Assembly (NCBI GenBank): GCA_021151485.1
Contig: JAGKXB010000003.1
Coordinates: 23,949 to 87,948, forward strand
Length of the DNA stretch: 64,000 bases
From: Oxalobacteraceae bacterium
Lineage (GTDB): Bacteria; Pseudomonadota; Gammaproteobacteria; Burkholderiales; Burkholderiaceae_D
Direction: 5' to 3'
The notes beneath the pieces are model-generated. The model saw only the letters and a list, made by a program, of their open reading frames with translations, made no database searches and was not told where the DNA came from. The translations under genes and the position numbers were made by a program. Shown one piece after another: positions 10,365 to 20,898 of the stretch (positions are counted from its first letter, which is position 1; each line of letters begins with the position of its first letter).

Positions 10365-11483
10365 ATGACATACCTAACAGAAAGCTTGGTGACGATTGGT
10401 GGCATCTTCATTTTTGGTGTCATTTTATATAATCAATGGCAAGAGTATCAGGCTAAAAAAAGGGTTGATCGTGCTTTTTCGTCTGAACATGATGATGTAT
10501 TGATGACGCCTGAAACAAATGGGCCAAATGCAGATGGAAAAAGGCATGAGCCAAGTTTTATTAATGATAAAAAGTCAGCGTTAGATTCAGATCATTCTGC
10601 TTCTCAATCCACTATTCAGTCGGTTTCTCAAGAGGCGGAAAATGTAGAAGAAACGCCTGTTTTGCCTAAAGAATTGCCAGTGGATGAAGGTATTGATTGC
10701 GTGATTCCCATGATGCTGGAAGAAGCTGTGCGTGGCGATAGAATTATTACCCTCTTCCAGGCGCTGCGCCATGTAGGAAATAAAGCCGTTCACTCAATCG
10801 GTCAGAATCTTGATGGAAGCTGGGAAGTGGTGACGCGCGAACGGATGTATACCGCGTTGCGAGTAGGTGTTCAACTCGCCAGCCGTAGCAAGGTGTTGAA
10901 TGAATTAGAGTTTTCTGAGTTGGTAACACGCTTGCGCCAGGTAGGCGATGAATTGTCGGCTGAGCCAGATGTGCCAGATATGGCCGCCGTGATCACCGAA
11001 GCACGTCGGTTGCATCAATTCATAGTTGATCATGATGTACGTTTAAGCGTGAATGTGCATTCCAATAGCGCACCTTGGGAGATTGATGCGCTTTCCATGG
11101 TATTGGAAAAGCAAGGATTTACTTTGCGCGCTGATCGTGCGGACGATAATTTTTGGATGCCAGATGGTCATGTGGGTTTCTTGTTTTCTTTGAATACAAA
11201 TGCGGCTCCTTCTGATTCGTCTAATAATGCCACCACATTACGTCTGACTTTATTGCTAGATGTGCCACGTGTTGCATCACAAAAAGACGGCTTTGGCGCC
11301 ATGATTGCCTGCGCGCAATTTTTGGCAAGGCAACTGGATGGAACCATTGTGGATGATGGTAATCAAGTTTTACCAGATGCAGCATTGGAAGAGATAGCCC
11401 AGCAAGTATTGGCTTTTTATGACGACATGCAGAAATGGAATATCCCAGCTGGTTCAACTAGAGCATTACGCTTATTTTCTTAA
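10365..11483 (+). CDS. zipA: ZipA-like cell division protein
   Basis: 372 residues. An N-terminal membrane helix (about residues 4-24, LTESLVTIGGIFIFGVILYNQW) is followed by a charged linker rich in Ser, Glu and Asp (30-110) and a C-terminal FtsZ-binding-like domain whose last part (FGAMIACAQFLARQLDGTIVDDGNQVL) matches the ZipA pattern. It would tether FtsZ to the inner membrane. It is directly upstream of ligA, an arrangement common in Burkholderiales. Assignment rests on topology, context and the C-terminal motif; sequence conservation in this family is low. Confidence 0.82.
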   Translation: MTYLTESLVTIGGIFIFGVILYNQWQEYQAKKRVDRAFSSEHDDVLMTPETNGPNADGKRHEPSFINDKKSALDSDHSASQSTIQSVSQEAENVEETPVLPKELPVDEGIDCVIPMMLEEAVRGDRIITLFQALRHVGNKAVHSIGQNLDGSWEVVTRERMYTALRVGVQLASRSKVLNELEFSELVTRLRQVGDELSAEPDVPDMAAVITEARRLHQFIVDHDVRLSVNVHSNSAPWEIDALSMVLEKQGFTLRADRADDNFWMPDGHVGFLFSLNTNAAPSDSSNNATTLRLTLLLDVPRVASQKDGFGAMIACAQFLARQLDGTIVDDGNQVLPDAALEEIAQQVLAFYDDMQKWNIPAGSTRALRLFS

Positions 11484-13615
<2,132 letters not shown>

Positions 13616-13616
<1 letters not shown>

Positions 13617-14164
13617 TGAGCGTACATGCAATCCTAAAGATGGGTGACCCACGTCTGCTGCGCCAAGCCGAGCTAGTGACAGATTTTACCGATCCTGCTT
13701 TGCATACTTTGATTGCGGACATGTTTGATACCATGCAATTCAACAATGGTGTAGGGCTTGCCGCTCCCCAAATTGGTGTGAATTTGCAGATTGTTATTTT
13801 TGGCTTTAAACATAACTCTCGTTATCCACATGCTGAACAAGTTCCGGAAACTGTCTTGATTAATCCAGTATTGACGCCTTTAAATCGAAAACATGAGGTG
13901 CTAGATATAGAAGATGGTTGGGAGGGGTGCCTATCTTTGCCTGGTTTTCGTGGCTTAGTGCCGCGTTCGACGAAGTTACACTATGAGGGTTTTGATCAAT
14001 ACCGCAATATTATAAATCGTGAGGTAGAGGGGTTTCACGCTCGTGTAGTGCAGCATGAATGTGATCATCTAGTCGGGGTTTTATATCCGATGCGCATGAA
14101 GGATTTATCGCATTTTGGCTTTGCAGACGAGTTATTTCCTCAGTTGAATGTAAGTAATGATTAA
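13616..14164 (+). CDS. def: Peptide deformylase
   Basis: 182 residues; removes the formyl group from the initiator Met of new proteins. All three metal-enzyme motifs are present: [17 protein letters not shown] and QHECDHLVG (metal ligands Cys and two His, catalytic Glu). The ATG overlaps the ligA stop (TGATG), so translation is probably coupled. With ligA this may be the end of the zipA-ligA-def unit. The type with [17 protein letters not shown] is a second-class deformylase; whether another def copy with fmt exists cannot be seen here. Confidence 0.95.
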
Positions 14165-14178
14165 GGAAGAAACGAAAA

Positions 14179-14210
14179 ACAAAAAACAATAGTGCGGTAT
14201 TGATTTTTGT
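14179..14210. terminator. Hairpin between convergent def and the 166-residue gene
   Basis: Arms ACAAAAAACAATA (14179-14191) and TATTGATTTTTGT (14198-14210) match at 12 of 13 positions around the loop GTGCGG, with T-rich sequence after it. AT-rich but well placed to end transcription between two convergent genes. Confidence 0.5.
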
Positions 14211-14278
14211 TTGTTTTGATTTGGTGTGTAGAGTTCAAAACACATCTGATCTTTAGTTTTAATCTCGTAATAAATAAC

Positions 14279-14779
14279 TTAAACAAATTTTTTCGTAAAA
14301 TCCATCGCCTGGGTTAAATCTGTGACGCGCCGTTTGTGTGTCCCTTGGCTATCAGGACCTACACGTCTCTCAATTACCCCCATGCCAGCATGCTCAAACA
14401 GTTTTCTAATTAATGGATGGCGTCGGGTGAATTCAGCGATGGCAACTTCATTGTTTTTCTTTATTTCAAGTTTCTTAGCTTGAAAACTAGCTTGATCGTT
14501 AGGTGCGCCATTCCATGTTTTTTCTCGCTCTTCGTAAGAATGGCATTCATCATTTGGTTGCTCCTTGATTAATTGTTGTAGGGCAGCATAAGCCCTATGT
14601 GTTTCATCCAGTAAGTCACGATATTCAGCAATCAGTCTTTCACGTTCGGCAGCTGTATAAAAGACCTCACTCAATGCAACCAAAGAGAGAATGGAAAGTG
14701 GTTGTGCTAATCCATCTAGGGTAGCCAAAAGAGGTTTTTGTATTTCTGTAACTTCTTGTGCTGTTAGAACAATTCCCAT
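14279..14779 (-). CDS. Unknown 166-residue protein at the edge of the T3SS island
   Basis: I do not recognise this gene. It is clearly set up for translation: AGGAGA lies a few bases before its ATG. The protein is soluble and mainly helical, with a Leu-rich first half (PLLATLDGLAQPLSILSLVALSEVF), a charged middle (EREKTWNGAPNDQ) and a basic C-terminus (IERRVGPDSQGTHKRRVTDLTQ). No signal peptide, membrane segment or nucleotide-binding motif is visible. It is divergent from the ECF sigma factor gene and shares the 342-base region with it. An effector, chaperone or regulator of the T3SS is possible from position alone; nothing in the sequence proves it. Confidence 0.6.
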   Translation of the reverse strand: MGIVLTAQEVTEIQKPLLATLDGLAQPLSILSLVALSEVFYTAAERERLIAEYRDLLDETHRAYAALQQLIKEQPNDECHSYEEREKTWNGAPNDQASFQAKKLEIKKNNEVAIAEFTRRHPLIRKLFEHAGMGVIERRVGPDSQGTHKRRVTDLTQAMDFTKKFV

Positions 14780-15121
14780 TTTTATTCTCCTCGGTAAGAG
14801 TAAATTTTAGTTTTTAACTTGTTTTGTTGATAAAGGTGTCAATGTACTAGGTCGCTTTGTGACGTATTGATCACGGAAATAGTGCTGTATTTCCCTGCGG
14901 AAATTCCTTACAATCAATTTAATGTAATGCCATTAGGCGACTATGTAAATATTTAATTTATATAAACCTTGTGAAACTGTGCTGTCTTTATAATTTTGTA
15001 ATTTGGGTAACGGAAAAACTAGAGCATTCCTCTTTTATTATCGTAATTTTGTCCGTGTTTATTTAGAAATATGTAGTGCAAATAGTTTGTTTGAGTACAG
15101 AAAATATGCAAGGAGTCAGTT
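14780..15121. promoter_or_regulatory. Divergent control region with nested inverted repeats
   Basis: 342 bases without a gene, between the unknown 166-residue gene and the ECF sigma gene. At 14875-14894 GGAAATA and TATTTCC face each other across six bases, and at 14890-14903 TTTCC and GGAAA do so across CTGC, so three GGAAAT-type half-sites lie in 29 bases. This looks like an operator for a dimeric regulator. The rest is AT-rich (14930-15060); I could not choose a convincing -35/-10 pair. AAGGAG precedes the sigma ATG. Confidence 0.4.
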
Positions 15122-15688
15122 ATGACGGAGTGTGACATAAAAGCAGTAACAGATATTGTTGACGGTGCGCATATTGACAGCCTAGCAAAATTCTCTCAGC
15201 AGCATAGAAATTCTTTATACCGTTTTATTTTGCGGCGCGTGCATGATCATGTGGAAGCAGAAGAGTTAACGCAGCAGACATTTGTTGAGGCAATGAATGG
15301 AATAGCGCGTTTTCGTGGGGATGCGCAAATTCGTACTTGGTTATATTCGATTGCTGAAAATTTAATCAAAAATCATTTTTGTCGCTCGCCGCGTTATCGT
15401 TTCCAGTGGGAGGATGAGGATGTATTAGAGTCGAGTGTTGAGTATGCGGTGAATCCAGAAGCTGCATCTGCCTGTTTTAGTGTATTGCAAAGGGTGCAGT
15501 ATCACATTGATACCCTTCCCGCTGAAATGCAAGAAACCCTGTCATTGGTCGCTTTTCATGAAATGTCGTATGAAGAGGTTGCTGCACATTTGAATATTTC
15601 AGTTGGCACGGTGAAAAGTCGAATAGCGCGTATTCGTGTCATTTTGTGTGAGCGTTTAGAAGAAGAAGGTGCGCAGATTGATAACTAA
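15122..15688 (+). CDS. ECF-type sigma factor, likely T3SS master regulator
   Basis: 188 residues with region 2 (about 25-90; LYRFILRRVHDHVEAEELTQQTFVEAMNGIARFRGDAQIRTWLYSIAENLI) and region 4 (about 130-180; LPAEMQETLSLVAFHEMSYEEVAAHLNISVGTVKSRIARI). No anti-sigma gene follows. It lies at the head of the T3SS genes, the position held by HrpL in plant pathogens and by BtrS in Bordetella, both ECF factors that switch on T3SS genes. A near-consensus HrpL-type promoter stands before the translocator operon at the other end of the island. Role is inferred from these two facts. Confidence 0.88.
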   Translation: MTECDIKAVTDIVDGAHIDSLAKFSQQHRNSLYRFILRRVHDHVEAEELTQQTFVEAMNGIARFRGDAQIRTWLYSIAENLIKNHFCRSPRYRFQWEDEDVLESSVEYAVNPEAASACFSVLQRVQYHIDTLPAEMQETLSLVAFHEMSYEEVAAHLNISVGTVKSRIARIRVILCERLEEEGAQIDN

Positions 15689-15761
15689 TTCATGTCAATT
15701 GATTAATATCGATATATACTTTGATGCATAAAATTTTTAAGTAATATTTGAGGAAGATTTG

Positions 15762-15983
15762 ATGAAACCAGTAGGCAACTCGATTCTTAATCCGGTCGAA
15801 TTGGGAGTGACTTTAAGCAGCGAGCGTTGTGCTGAATTGTCAGAACAGTTGTGGCAAGCGCGTCATACATATAATGCTCGGCTTTTACGAGGTTGTGCCC
15901 CTACTGATTTTTCTTATGTACAGCAGTTGATTTCTGCGATTGATGCAGCACAAAGCGTTATTGAAAAGGAAATAAAGCGGTAG
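15762..15983 (+). CDS. Small T3SS protein, possible needle co-chaperone
   Basis: 73 residues from the ATG at 15762, which has GAGGAA at the right distance; the TTG one codon earlier is less likely. Helical, with LSSERCAELSEQLWQARHTYNARLLRG and a C-terminal FSYVQQLISAIDAAQSVIEKEIKR. It directly precedes the needle gene, and in other systems small helical proteins such as YscE or EscE hold the needle subunit in the cytoplasm. The family link is weak and rests mostly on size, helicity and position. Confidence 0.55.
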   Translation: MKPVGNSILNPVELGVTLSSERCAELSEQLWQARHTYNARLLRGCAPTDFSYVQQLISAIDAAQSVIEKEIKR

Positions 15984-16053
15984 TGTTGTACTTTTGTGTT
16001 TTTGGTAATGTGGTTCGCTTAGGTTCATTAGTTTTATACTTGAGGAGTTTAAT

Positions 16054-16284
16054 ATGGCTTATCAATCTGTTAATCCAATATCAGCATTGTCATCGACAAT
16101 TGATGCCGCGACTGAAAAACTGCAGGCATCTGTGACTGCTCTGCAAGGGAAAACTGATATTAGCAGCCAAGATTTATTGTTGGTACAAGATAATTTACAA
16201 AAACAAAATTTAATCGTTCAGCTACAAGCCACATTGGTAAAAACTATGGGTGACATGCTAAAAGATATTGTTCAAAAAATGTGA
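16054..16284 (+). CDS. sctF: T3SS needle protein SctF
   Basis: 76 residues, the standard size of needle subunits. The C-terminal helix VQLQATLVKTMGDMLKDIVQKM matches the needle family signature (a helix ending in K-x2-K-D-x-L-x-x-I-x-Q-K-I/M), and the N-terminus carries a short Ser/Pro-rich start before a coiled helix. It polymerises into the hollow extracellular needle. GAGGAG lies before the ATG. The next gene overlaps its stop. Confidence 0.85.
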   Translation: MAYQSVNPISALSSTIDAATEKLQASVTALQGKTDISSQDLLLVQDNLQKQNLIVQLQATLVKTMGDMLKDIVQKM

Positions 16285-16709
16285 ATATGGCTAATGCTTT
16301 CCTTTTGCCGCGCTCGCTTACCCGTTTATTTGATAAGCTTGGCCTAAATGTTGAAAACTGCATGCGTGCTGATGGTCGATGCTCTTTGTTTTATGACAGT
16401 GGGCGTCTTGATATTTATCCTTTACCTGGTGGGCGAGTTGTTTTAGAGGCATCTATTGTGCCTTTGCCTATCGATTTAAAAGCAAAGCGTGCTGTTTTAG
16501 AGCCTGCATTACGTTTTTCTGCCATGAATTTAAAGCGACGTCATGACACGTTAACAAGTAGCGCAAGTCAAGATGAATTATTGCTACAACATGATCTTGG
16601 TGTGGTGGGGGAGTTATTTGCTTTGGAGGCAGGGATCGCACAATTTTTGAACGCTGTTAATTATTGGCGCATGTACATGAACAAAGCAATAAAGGCAATG
16701 CCGCGTTGA
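16281..16709 (+). CDS. Probable CesT-type T3SS chaperone
   Basis: 142 residues from a GTG that overlaps the needle stop (GTGA), or 140 from the ATG at 16287. The first half alternates a helix (LTRLFDKLGLN) with strands (CSLFYDSGRLDIYPLPGGRVVLEASIVPLP), the layout of class I chaperones of the CesT/Tir fold; the second half is helical (LLLQHDLGVVGELFALEAGIAQFLNAVNYWRMYMNKAI). Such dimers bind effector N-termini. Which cargo is unknown. It may instead be a structural accessory protein of this T3SS type. Confidence 0.5.
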   Translation: MNMANAFLLPRSLTRLFDKLGLNVENCMRADGRCSLFYDSGRLDIYPLPGGRVVLEASIVPLPIDLKAKRAVLEPALRFSAMNLKRRHDTLTSSASQDELLLQHDLGVVGELFALEAGIAQFLNAVNYWRMYMNKAIKAMPR

Positions 16710-16802
16710 TGTTATTAAAAAATAAGAAGCCAGTATTTGTCCTGATTGTTTGCTTGCCTTGACTGTATGATGAAATATCCCATTGATGTATTGATTTCTG
16801 TA

Positions 16803-19010
16803 ATGTTTAGACGTATGGTGGTTTCGCTGACTGCCTTATTGATAACTTTTTTTTCTTCGCATGCTTTTGCGGCTTCTTTGCCGCGTGATACAGGAGCTTA
16901 TGCCTATTACGCTGAAAATGCTTCTGTTACGAAGGTCCTTTCTGATTTTTGCGCTAATTTTGGTTTGCGTTTGCAATTGGCGCCCAATGTCAATGAAAAA
17001 CTGAACGGGCGTTTAACAGGCACCTCAGCTTCTGATTTTCTTAATCGTGTCAGTAGTACGATTGGCCTTTCTTGGTTTTATTACGCTGGCACTTTGTACG
17101 TTGCGCCATTGTCAGATTGGCATACTCGGACCTTTTCTGTTCCTAAAGAGACTATGTATGGTTTGAAAAAGGCTATGGTAGATCTTGGTGTGTTAAATGA
17201 TCAATTTGGCTGGGCAATGGTAAGTGAGCAGGGACTTGTTTTGTTGACAGGTCCTACAGCATACCTTGACCTTGTTGCTAGTACTTTGCAATCTTTGCAA
17301 TCTGTTCCAGTTGGTCAGCAAGTTGCTGTATTTCGTTTGAAGTACGCTAATGTGGAGGATCGTACTTTGGTTTCGCGTGATCGACAAACCATGATTCCTG
17401 GTGTTGCGACGATATTGCGTGCATTGATTAATGGGCACAAAAAACAAGGTGTTACAGATAATAACAAAACAAAGGCAGGTGTTGATGTATCTAGTTTGGA
17501 TGTTGCCAACACGGGTGTGGCTCCTATCGGAGTAAAGGCGGTGTCTGCAGGTTCTGATCTTTTTACGTCATCAGATTCAGGTCGTTCTACGATTGAATCG
17601 GATGTGAGACTGAATGCAATTATTGTTAAAGATACATTGGAAGCGATGCCTATGTATCAAAAATTGATTACTGCATTAGATGTGCCAGCGGGTTTGATCG
17701 AAATTGAAGCAATGACTATTGATATCAATAAAACTCGTTTAAGTGAACTCGGAATGGATTGGGCGCTGGGTGATGGTCGTACTTCTATTGCTTTTGGTGA
17801 TGCGTCAAAAGCTGCTGTTTCGGGAACGTTTGGTTTGTCTTACTCTTCTAATTCGACCACAATTGTTGCCAATCAGGCGGCATCTTTGCTTGCAAAAGTA
17901 CGTTTACTTGAAACAAAAGGTGATGCACGCGTGATTGGTAAACCATCAATTCTTACTACGGATAATTTGCCTGCCTTAATAGATTTGAGTCAAACTTTTT
18001 ATGTCAAAGTTGCTGGCGAGCGTGTCGCTAATTTGGATGCGGTGACAACAGGCGTCATGTTAAGAGTAACGCCTCGTTTGATTACGCCTTTAAATTCTGC
18101 TCGTGAAGTTCAGTTGGTAATAGATATTGAAGATGGTACTTTGGTCGATAGAACCGGTCTGGATTTGCCTGTGGTACAGCGTAGCGTGATTAGTACGCAA
18201 GCGACTATTTTAGAAAATCAGAGCTTGTTAATCGCAGGTCATGATACTGAAACAGAAAGTGAACATACTGAAAAAGTGCCAGGTTTATCTAACCTTCCTG
18301 TGTTGGGTGGATTGTTTTCCAATAAAACACTTGAAAACCAACAACGTAAGCGATTGTTTTTGATTACACCTCGTATTGTTAATCAAAAAGATCTTGTAAA
18401 TGCTAAAAGTGTTAGTGATATTGCCGATACTATTAATAATGTTAATAGTGATCTAAAAAGTAATAATGTAATAGTTTCAAAAACACCCGCAGTATTACCC
18501 TCTCAAATCAAATCAATTTCTGTTGTGCCATCAATTCAAGCTCAGCAGATCGCCGCAGTAGGATTGGAGGTCCCGCAAACTGTTCAGTTGAAACAACCCG
18601 CGCAAATAGCGCAGACCATATCGGTAATACAAGATGTTGGATTAGAGCAATCTAAAATTGTACAGAAAGTGCAAATAGAACAGCCAATACAGAAGCAACC
18701 AGTGACGCTAGTGCAATTAAGTCAAGAAAAACAACAAGAGAAATTTGCACAATCTGATTCAATAGAGCAAGACGTTATTGTTCTACAAATCAGTGATAGA
18801 ACAGCACAATATAGTCAAAAAAGAAAATCAGTGAAGCGATCTGAAACGAAATCCAAAGCATCAGATGTGCTTGATGTCTCGATGGAATCGTTATTGTCGA
18901 CATATCCTATGTTCAGAATGAGTACTACATTTGCTCTTAATAAGAGTAGTATTACTAAAGGCAATACTAATGCTAGTGCGAATAATGACGCTGCTAGCAA
19001 GGCAAATTAG
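16803..19010 (+). CDS. sctC: T3SS outer membrane secretin SctC with long C-terminal extension
   Basis: 735 residues from the ATG at 16803, which begins a clean signal peptide (MFRRMVVSLTALLITFFSSHAFA); ATGs at 16767/16770 and a TTG at 16746 would add residues before it. N-terminal ring domains (VTKVLSDFCANFGLRLQLAPNVNEKLNGRLTG and a second ring domain) lead to the secretin barrel, with VPGLSNLPVLGGLFSNKT and LFLITPRIV at its end near base 18380. Secretins usually finish soon after this; here about 209 more residues follow, rich in Gln, Ser and Val (for example QLKQPAQIAQTISVIQDVG). It forms the outer membrane pore of the injectisome. Confidence 0.9.
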   Translation: MFRRMVVSLTALLITFFSSHAFAASLPRDTGAYAYYAENASVTKVLSDFCANFGLRLQLAPNVNEKLNGRLTGTSASDFLNRVSSTIGLSWFYYAGTLYVAPLSDWHTRTFSVPKETMYGLKKAMVDLGVLNDQFGWAMVSEQGLVLLTGPTAYLDLVASTLQSLQSVPVGQQVAVFRLKYANVEDRTLVSRDRQTMIPGVATILRALINGHKKQGVTDNNKTKAGVDVSSLDVANTGVAPIGVKAVSAGSDLFTSSDSGRSTIESDVRLNAIIVKDTLEAMPMYQKLITALDVPAGLIEIEAMTIDINKTRLSELGMDWALGDGRTSIAFGDASKAAVSGTFGLSYSSNSTTIVANQAASLLAKVRLLETKGDARVIGKPSILTTDNLPALIDLSQTFYVKVAGERVANLDAVTTGVMLRVTPRLITPLNSAREVQLVIDIEDGTLVDRTGLDLPVVQRSVISTQATILENQSLLIAGHDTETESEHTEKVPGLSNLPVLGGLFSNKTLENQQRKRLFLITPRIVNQKDLVNAKSVSDIADTINNVNSDLKSNNVIVSKTPAVLPSQIKSISVVPSIQAQQIAAVGLEVPQTVQLKQPAQIAQTISVIQDVGLEQSKIVQKVQIEQPIQKQPVTLVQLSQEKQQEKFAQSDSIEQDVIVLQISDRTAQYSQKRKSVKRSETKSKASDVLDVSMESLLSTYPMFRMSTTFALNKSSITKGNTNASANNDAASKAN

Positions 19011-19038
19011 TTTTATTGATTAATAGATAGTGGAATTT

Positions 19039-19488
19039 ATGACATCAAGTGTATTACCTAGTGCTTCAGTATTACAGCAGCAAATGCTGTCGAGTGAGTG
19101 TGCAAAGATATTGGCAGAGGTCGGGTTTTCTGCAATCTTTAATGGCTGTTTGGCACAGGCAAGAGTCATATTTGATACGTTGCGTTTATTTCGTCCGGGT
19201 TGTAATTCACATGTTATTGGATTTGCATTAATTGCAATGGCTGAAAAGGAAGCCCAAGTCGCGATTAGTGCACTAGAGAGTGTTTTGCGTCAAGCTCCTG
19301 ATAATAGGGATGTACAGGCTATTCTTGGGCTTGCATTCTTTTTGAGTGGAAATTACAAGGAAAGTACAAAGATTGTTGAAAAAATAACTGCATCAAATTC
19401 GGGGTCTTCTGTATTGAATTTTTCCAAGGCTTTGCGTGAAGAGCTTGCTTATCGCATTAGCCCTGCGGATCTTCGGTGGGGTAAGTAG
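19039..19488 (+). CDS. TPR-like T3SS accessory protein (HrpB1/HrpK-like)
   Basis: 149 residues from the ATG at 19039 (a GTG nine bases earlier is in frame). Two or three helix pairs of TPR type are visible: AIFNGCLAQARVIFDTLRLFRPG, IALIAMAEKEAQVAISALESVLRQAPDNRDV and ILGLAFFLSGNYKESTKIVEKI. It lies between the secretin and the inner rod gene. HrpB1/HrpK-type TPR proteins take similar places in other T3SS clusters and help assembly or chaperone early substrates. The family name is tentative. Confidence 0.6.
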   Translation: MTSSVLPSASVLQQQMLSSECAKILAEVGFSAIFNGCLAQARVIFDTLRLFRPGCNSHVIGFALIAMAEKEAQVAISALESVLRQAPDNRDVQAILGLAFFLSGNYKESTKIVEKITASNSGSSVLNFSKALREELAYRISPADLRWGK

Positions 19489-19576
19489 TTCAATCTTTGA
19501 GAGAGAGCGTAATGAAAGCGTAATTTTTCTTTTTGGCCTGCAGATGCAAGAGTGAATACAACTTGAGGAGAACAGT

Positions 19577-20062
19577 ATGAGCGTAGATATATTAGGTACA
19601 AAATTAGCCAACGTAGCGAGCGTAATTGACTCTTCATCTATGAGCGTGCCAATTGCCGAAAAAGGTCGGCGTGAGGTAAGTGCGCTTGATGTTGAAGCGT
19701 TTAGTCGTTTGTTGACATCTCCGTCAATTTCAGGAGTGGGGTCTGCGGCTAGCTCATCTGTTGTTCCAACAATGAAAACACCAGTGTTGGGTGGAGTAGC
19801 ACCCGCTGATGCGCCAGCAGGTGCTCCACTTTTAGGGGAGACGATTTTAGATAGTTTACAAAAAGTAGGAACTGATGTTCGCAATCAATGGCAAAAAGTG
19901 ACTGAGGTAACGCAAGCGCGTGCTATTGATGACAAGCCCTCTGTCAGTGAGTTGTTGGCAGCACAATTACAAGTATCAAAAGTAGTATTTGCAACTGAGA
20001 TGACGAGTACAGTCATTAAAAAAGTATCTACTGTTGTTGACTCCATCGTACACATGCAATGA
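19577..20062 (+). CDS. sctI: T3SS inner rod protein SctI
   Basis: 161 residues; the C-terminal part SVSELLAAQLQVSKVVFATEMTSTVIKKVSTVVDSIVHMQ is the family hallmark (helix ending in a short hydrophobic tail that packs in the rod). The middle is low-complexity Ala/Pro/Gly. It starts after GAGGAGA, and its stop overlaps the ATG of sctJ. The rod or adaptor links the export gate to the needle. The I-J-K-L order is conserved among T3SS clusters. Confidence 0.82.
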   Translation: MSVDILGTKLANVASVIDSSSMSVPIAEKGRREVSALDVEAFSRLLTSPSISGVGSAASSSVVPTMKTPVLGGVAPADAPAGAPLLGETILDSLQKVGTDVRNQWQKVTEVTQARAIDDKPSVSELLAAQLQVSKVVFATEMTSTVIKKVSTVVDSIVHMQ

Positions 20063-20898
20063 TCAATATATTAAATAAATCGTTAAATAACACTTTCCTG
20101 AAGGCTGCTTTGCAGTTGATATTGAATTTAATGCTAGTGTTGGTACTGTCATCATGTGGCAGCAAGGTAGAAGTAGTTAGTGCATTGCCAGAAGGGGATG
20201 CCAATGAGGTCTTGGGTGTGTTGCTTAATGCTGGAATTGATGCACATAAGATTGTTGGTAAAGCCGGAGTATCCGTTGCAGTTGATCAATCATCAACTGC
20301 ACTGGCAATTGATATTTTGCGTCAGCAAGGGTTACCACATGAAAAACGCTCAAAGATGGGTGATGTATTCAAGAAAGAAAATTTAATTTCTTCCCCGCTT
20401 GAGGAGCGTGCACGCTATTTATATGCTTTGTCTCAAGAATTGGAGCAAACTTTATCCCAAATTGATGGCGTTGTGATGGCTCGTGTCCATGTCGTATTGC
20501 CTGACCGGGTTGCACCAGGGGAGCCCACTATTCCTTCATCAGCCTCCGTATTTTTAAAATACCAAGCTGGTTTTGGGGTAGAGAGTATTGTTTCACAGGT
20601 AAATTTGTTGGTGGCTAACAGTATTCCCGGATTGGCACAGGAAAAAGTGACTGTTGCTCTTGTACCGGCAACTGTTAATAAGAATGCAGCACCTAGCATG
20701 CGTTTGGATGACGTATTGTTTTTTCGGGTTGAGCATGGATCTGCAACATCTCTGCGTATTTTACTTGCTACTTTGTTTGTGACGATGTTGTTATCCGCTG
20801 GTATCGCGGTTTATTTTGCATTGAACAATGAAAAATTTTCTCGTTCTTCTTTTGGAGCGAAGTTCGCTAAATTAACGGGGCCGAGAAATAAGGTATGA
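20059..20898 (+). CDS. sctJ: T3SS inner-membrane ring lipoprotein SctJ
   Basis: 279 residues with a lipoprotein signal ending LVLSSCG (lipidated Cys at residue 33). The ring-building domains follow (VEVVSALPEGDANEVLGVLLNAGIDAHKIV; then EERARYLYALSQELEQTLSQIDGVVMARVHVVLPD; SASVFLKYQAGFGVESIVSQVNLLVANSIPGLAQEKVTV), and a membrane helix near residues 230-252 anchors the C-terminus. It forms the 24-fold ring with SctD, but no sctD is present in this window. Both ends overlap neighbours by four bases or less. Confidence 0.93.
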   Translation: MINILNKSLNNTFLKAALQLILNLMLVLVLSSCGSKVEVVSALPEGDANEVLGVLLNAGIDAHKIVGKAGVSVAVDQSSTALAIDILRQQGLPHEKRSKMGDVFKKENLISSPLEERARYLYALSQELEQTLSQIDGVVMARVHVVLPDRVAPGEPTIPSSASVFLKYQAGFGVESIVSQVNLLVANSIPGLAQEKVTVALVPATVNKNAAPSMRLDDVLFFRVEHGSATSLRILLATLFVTMLLSAGIAVYFALNNEKFSRSSFGAKFAKLTGPRNKV

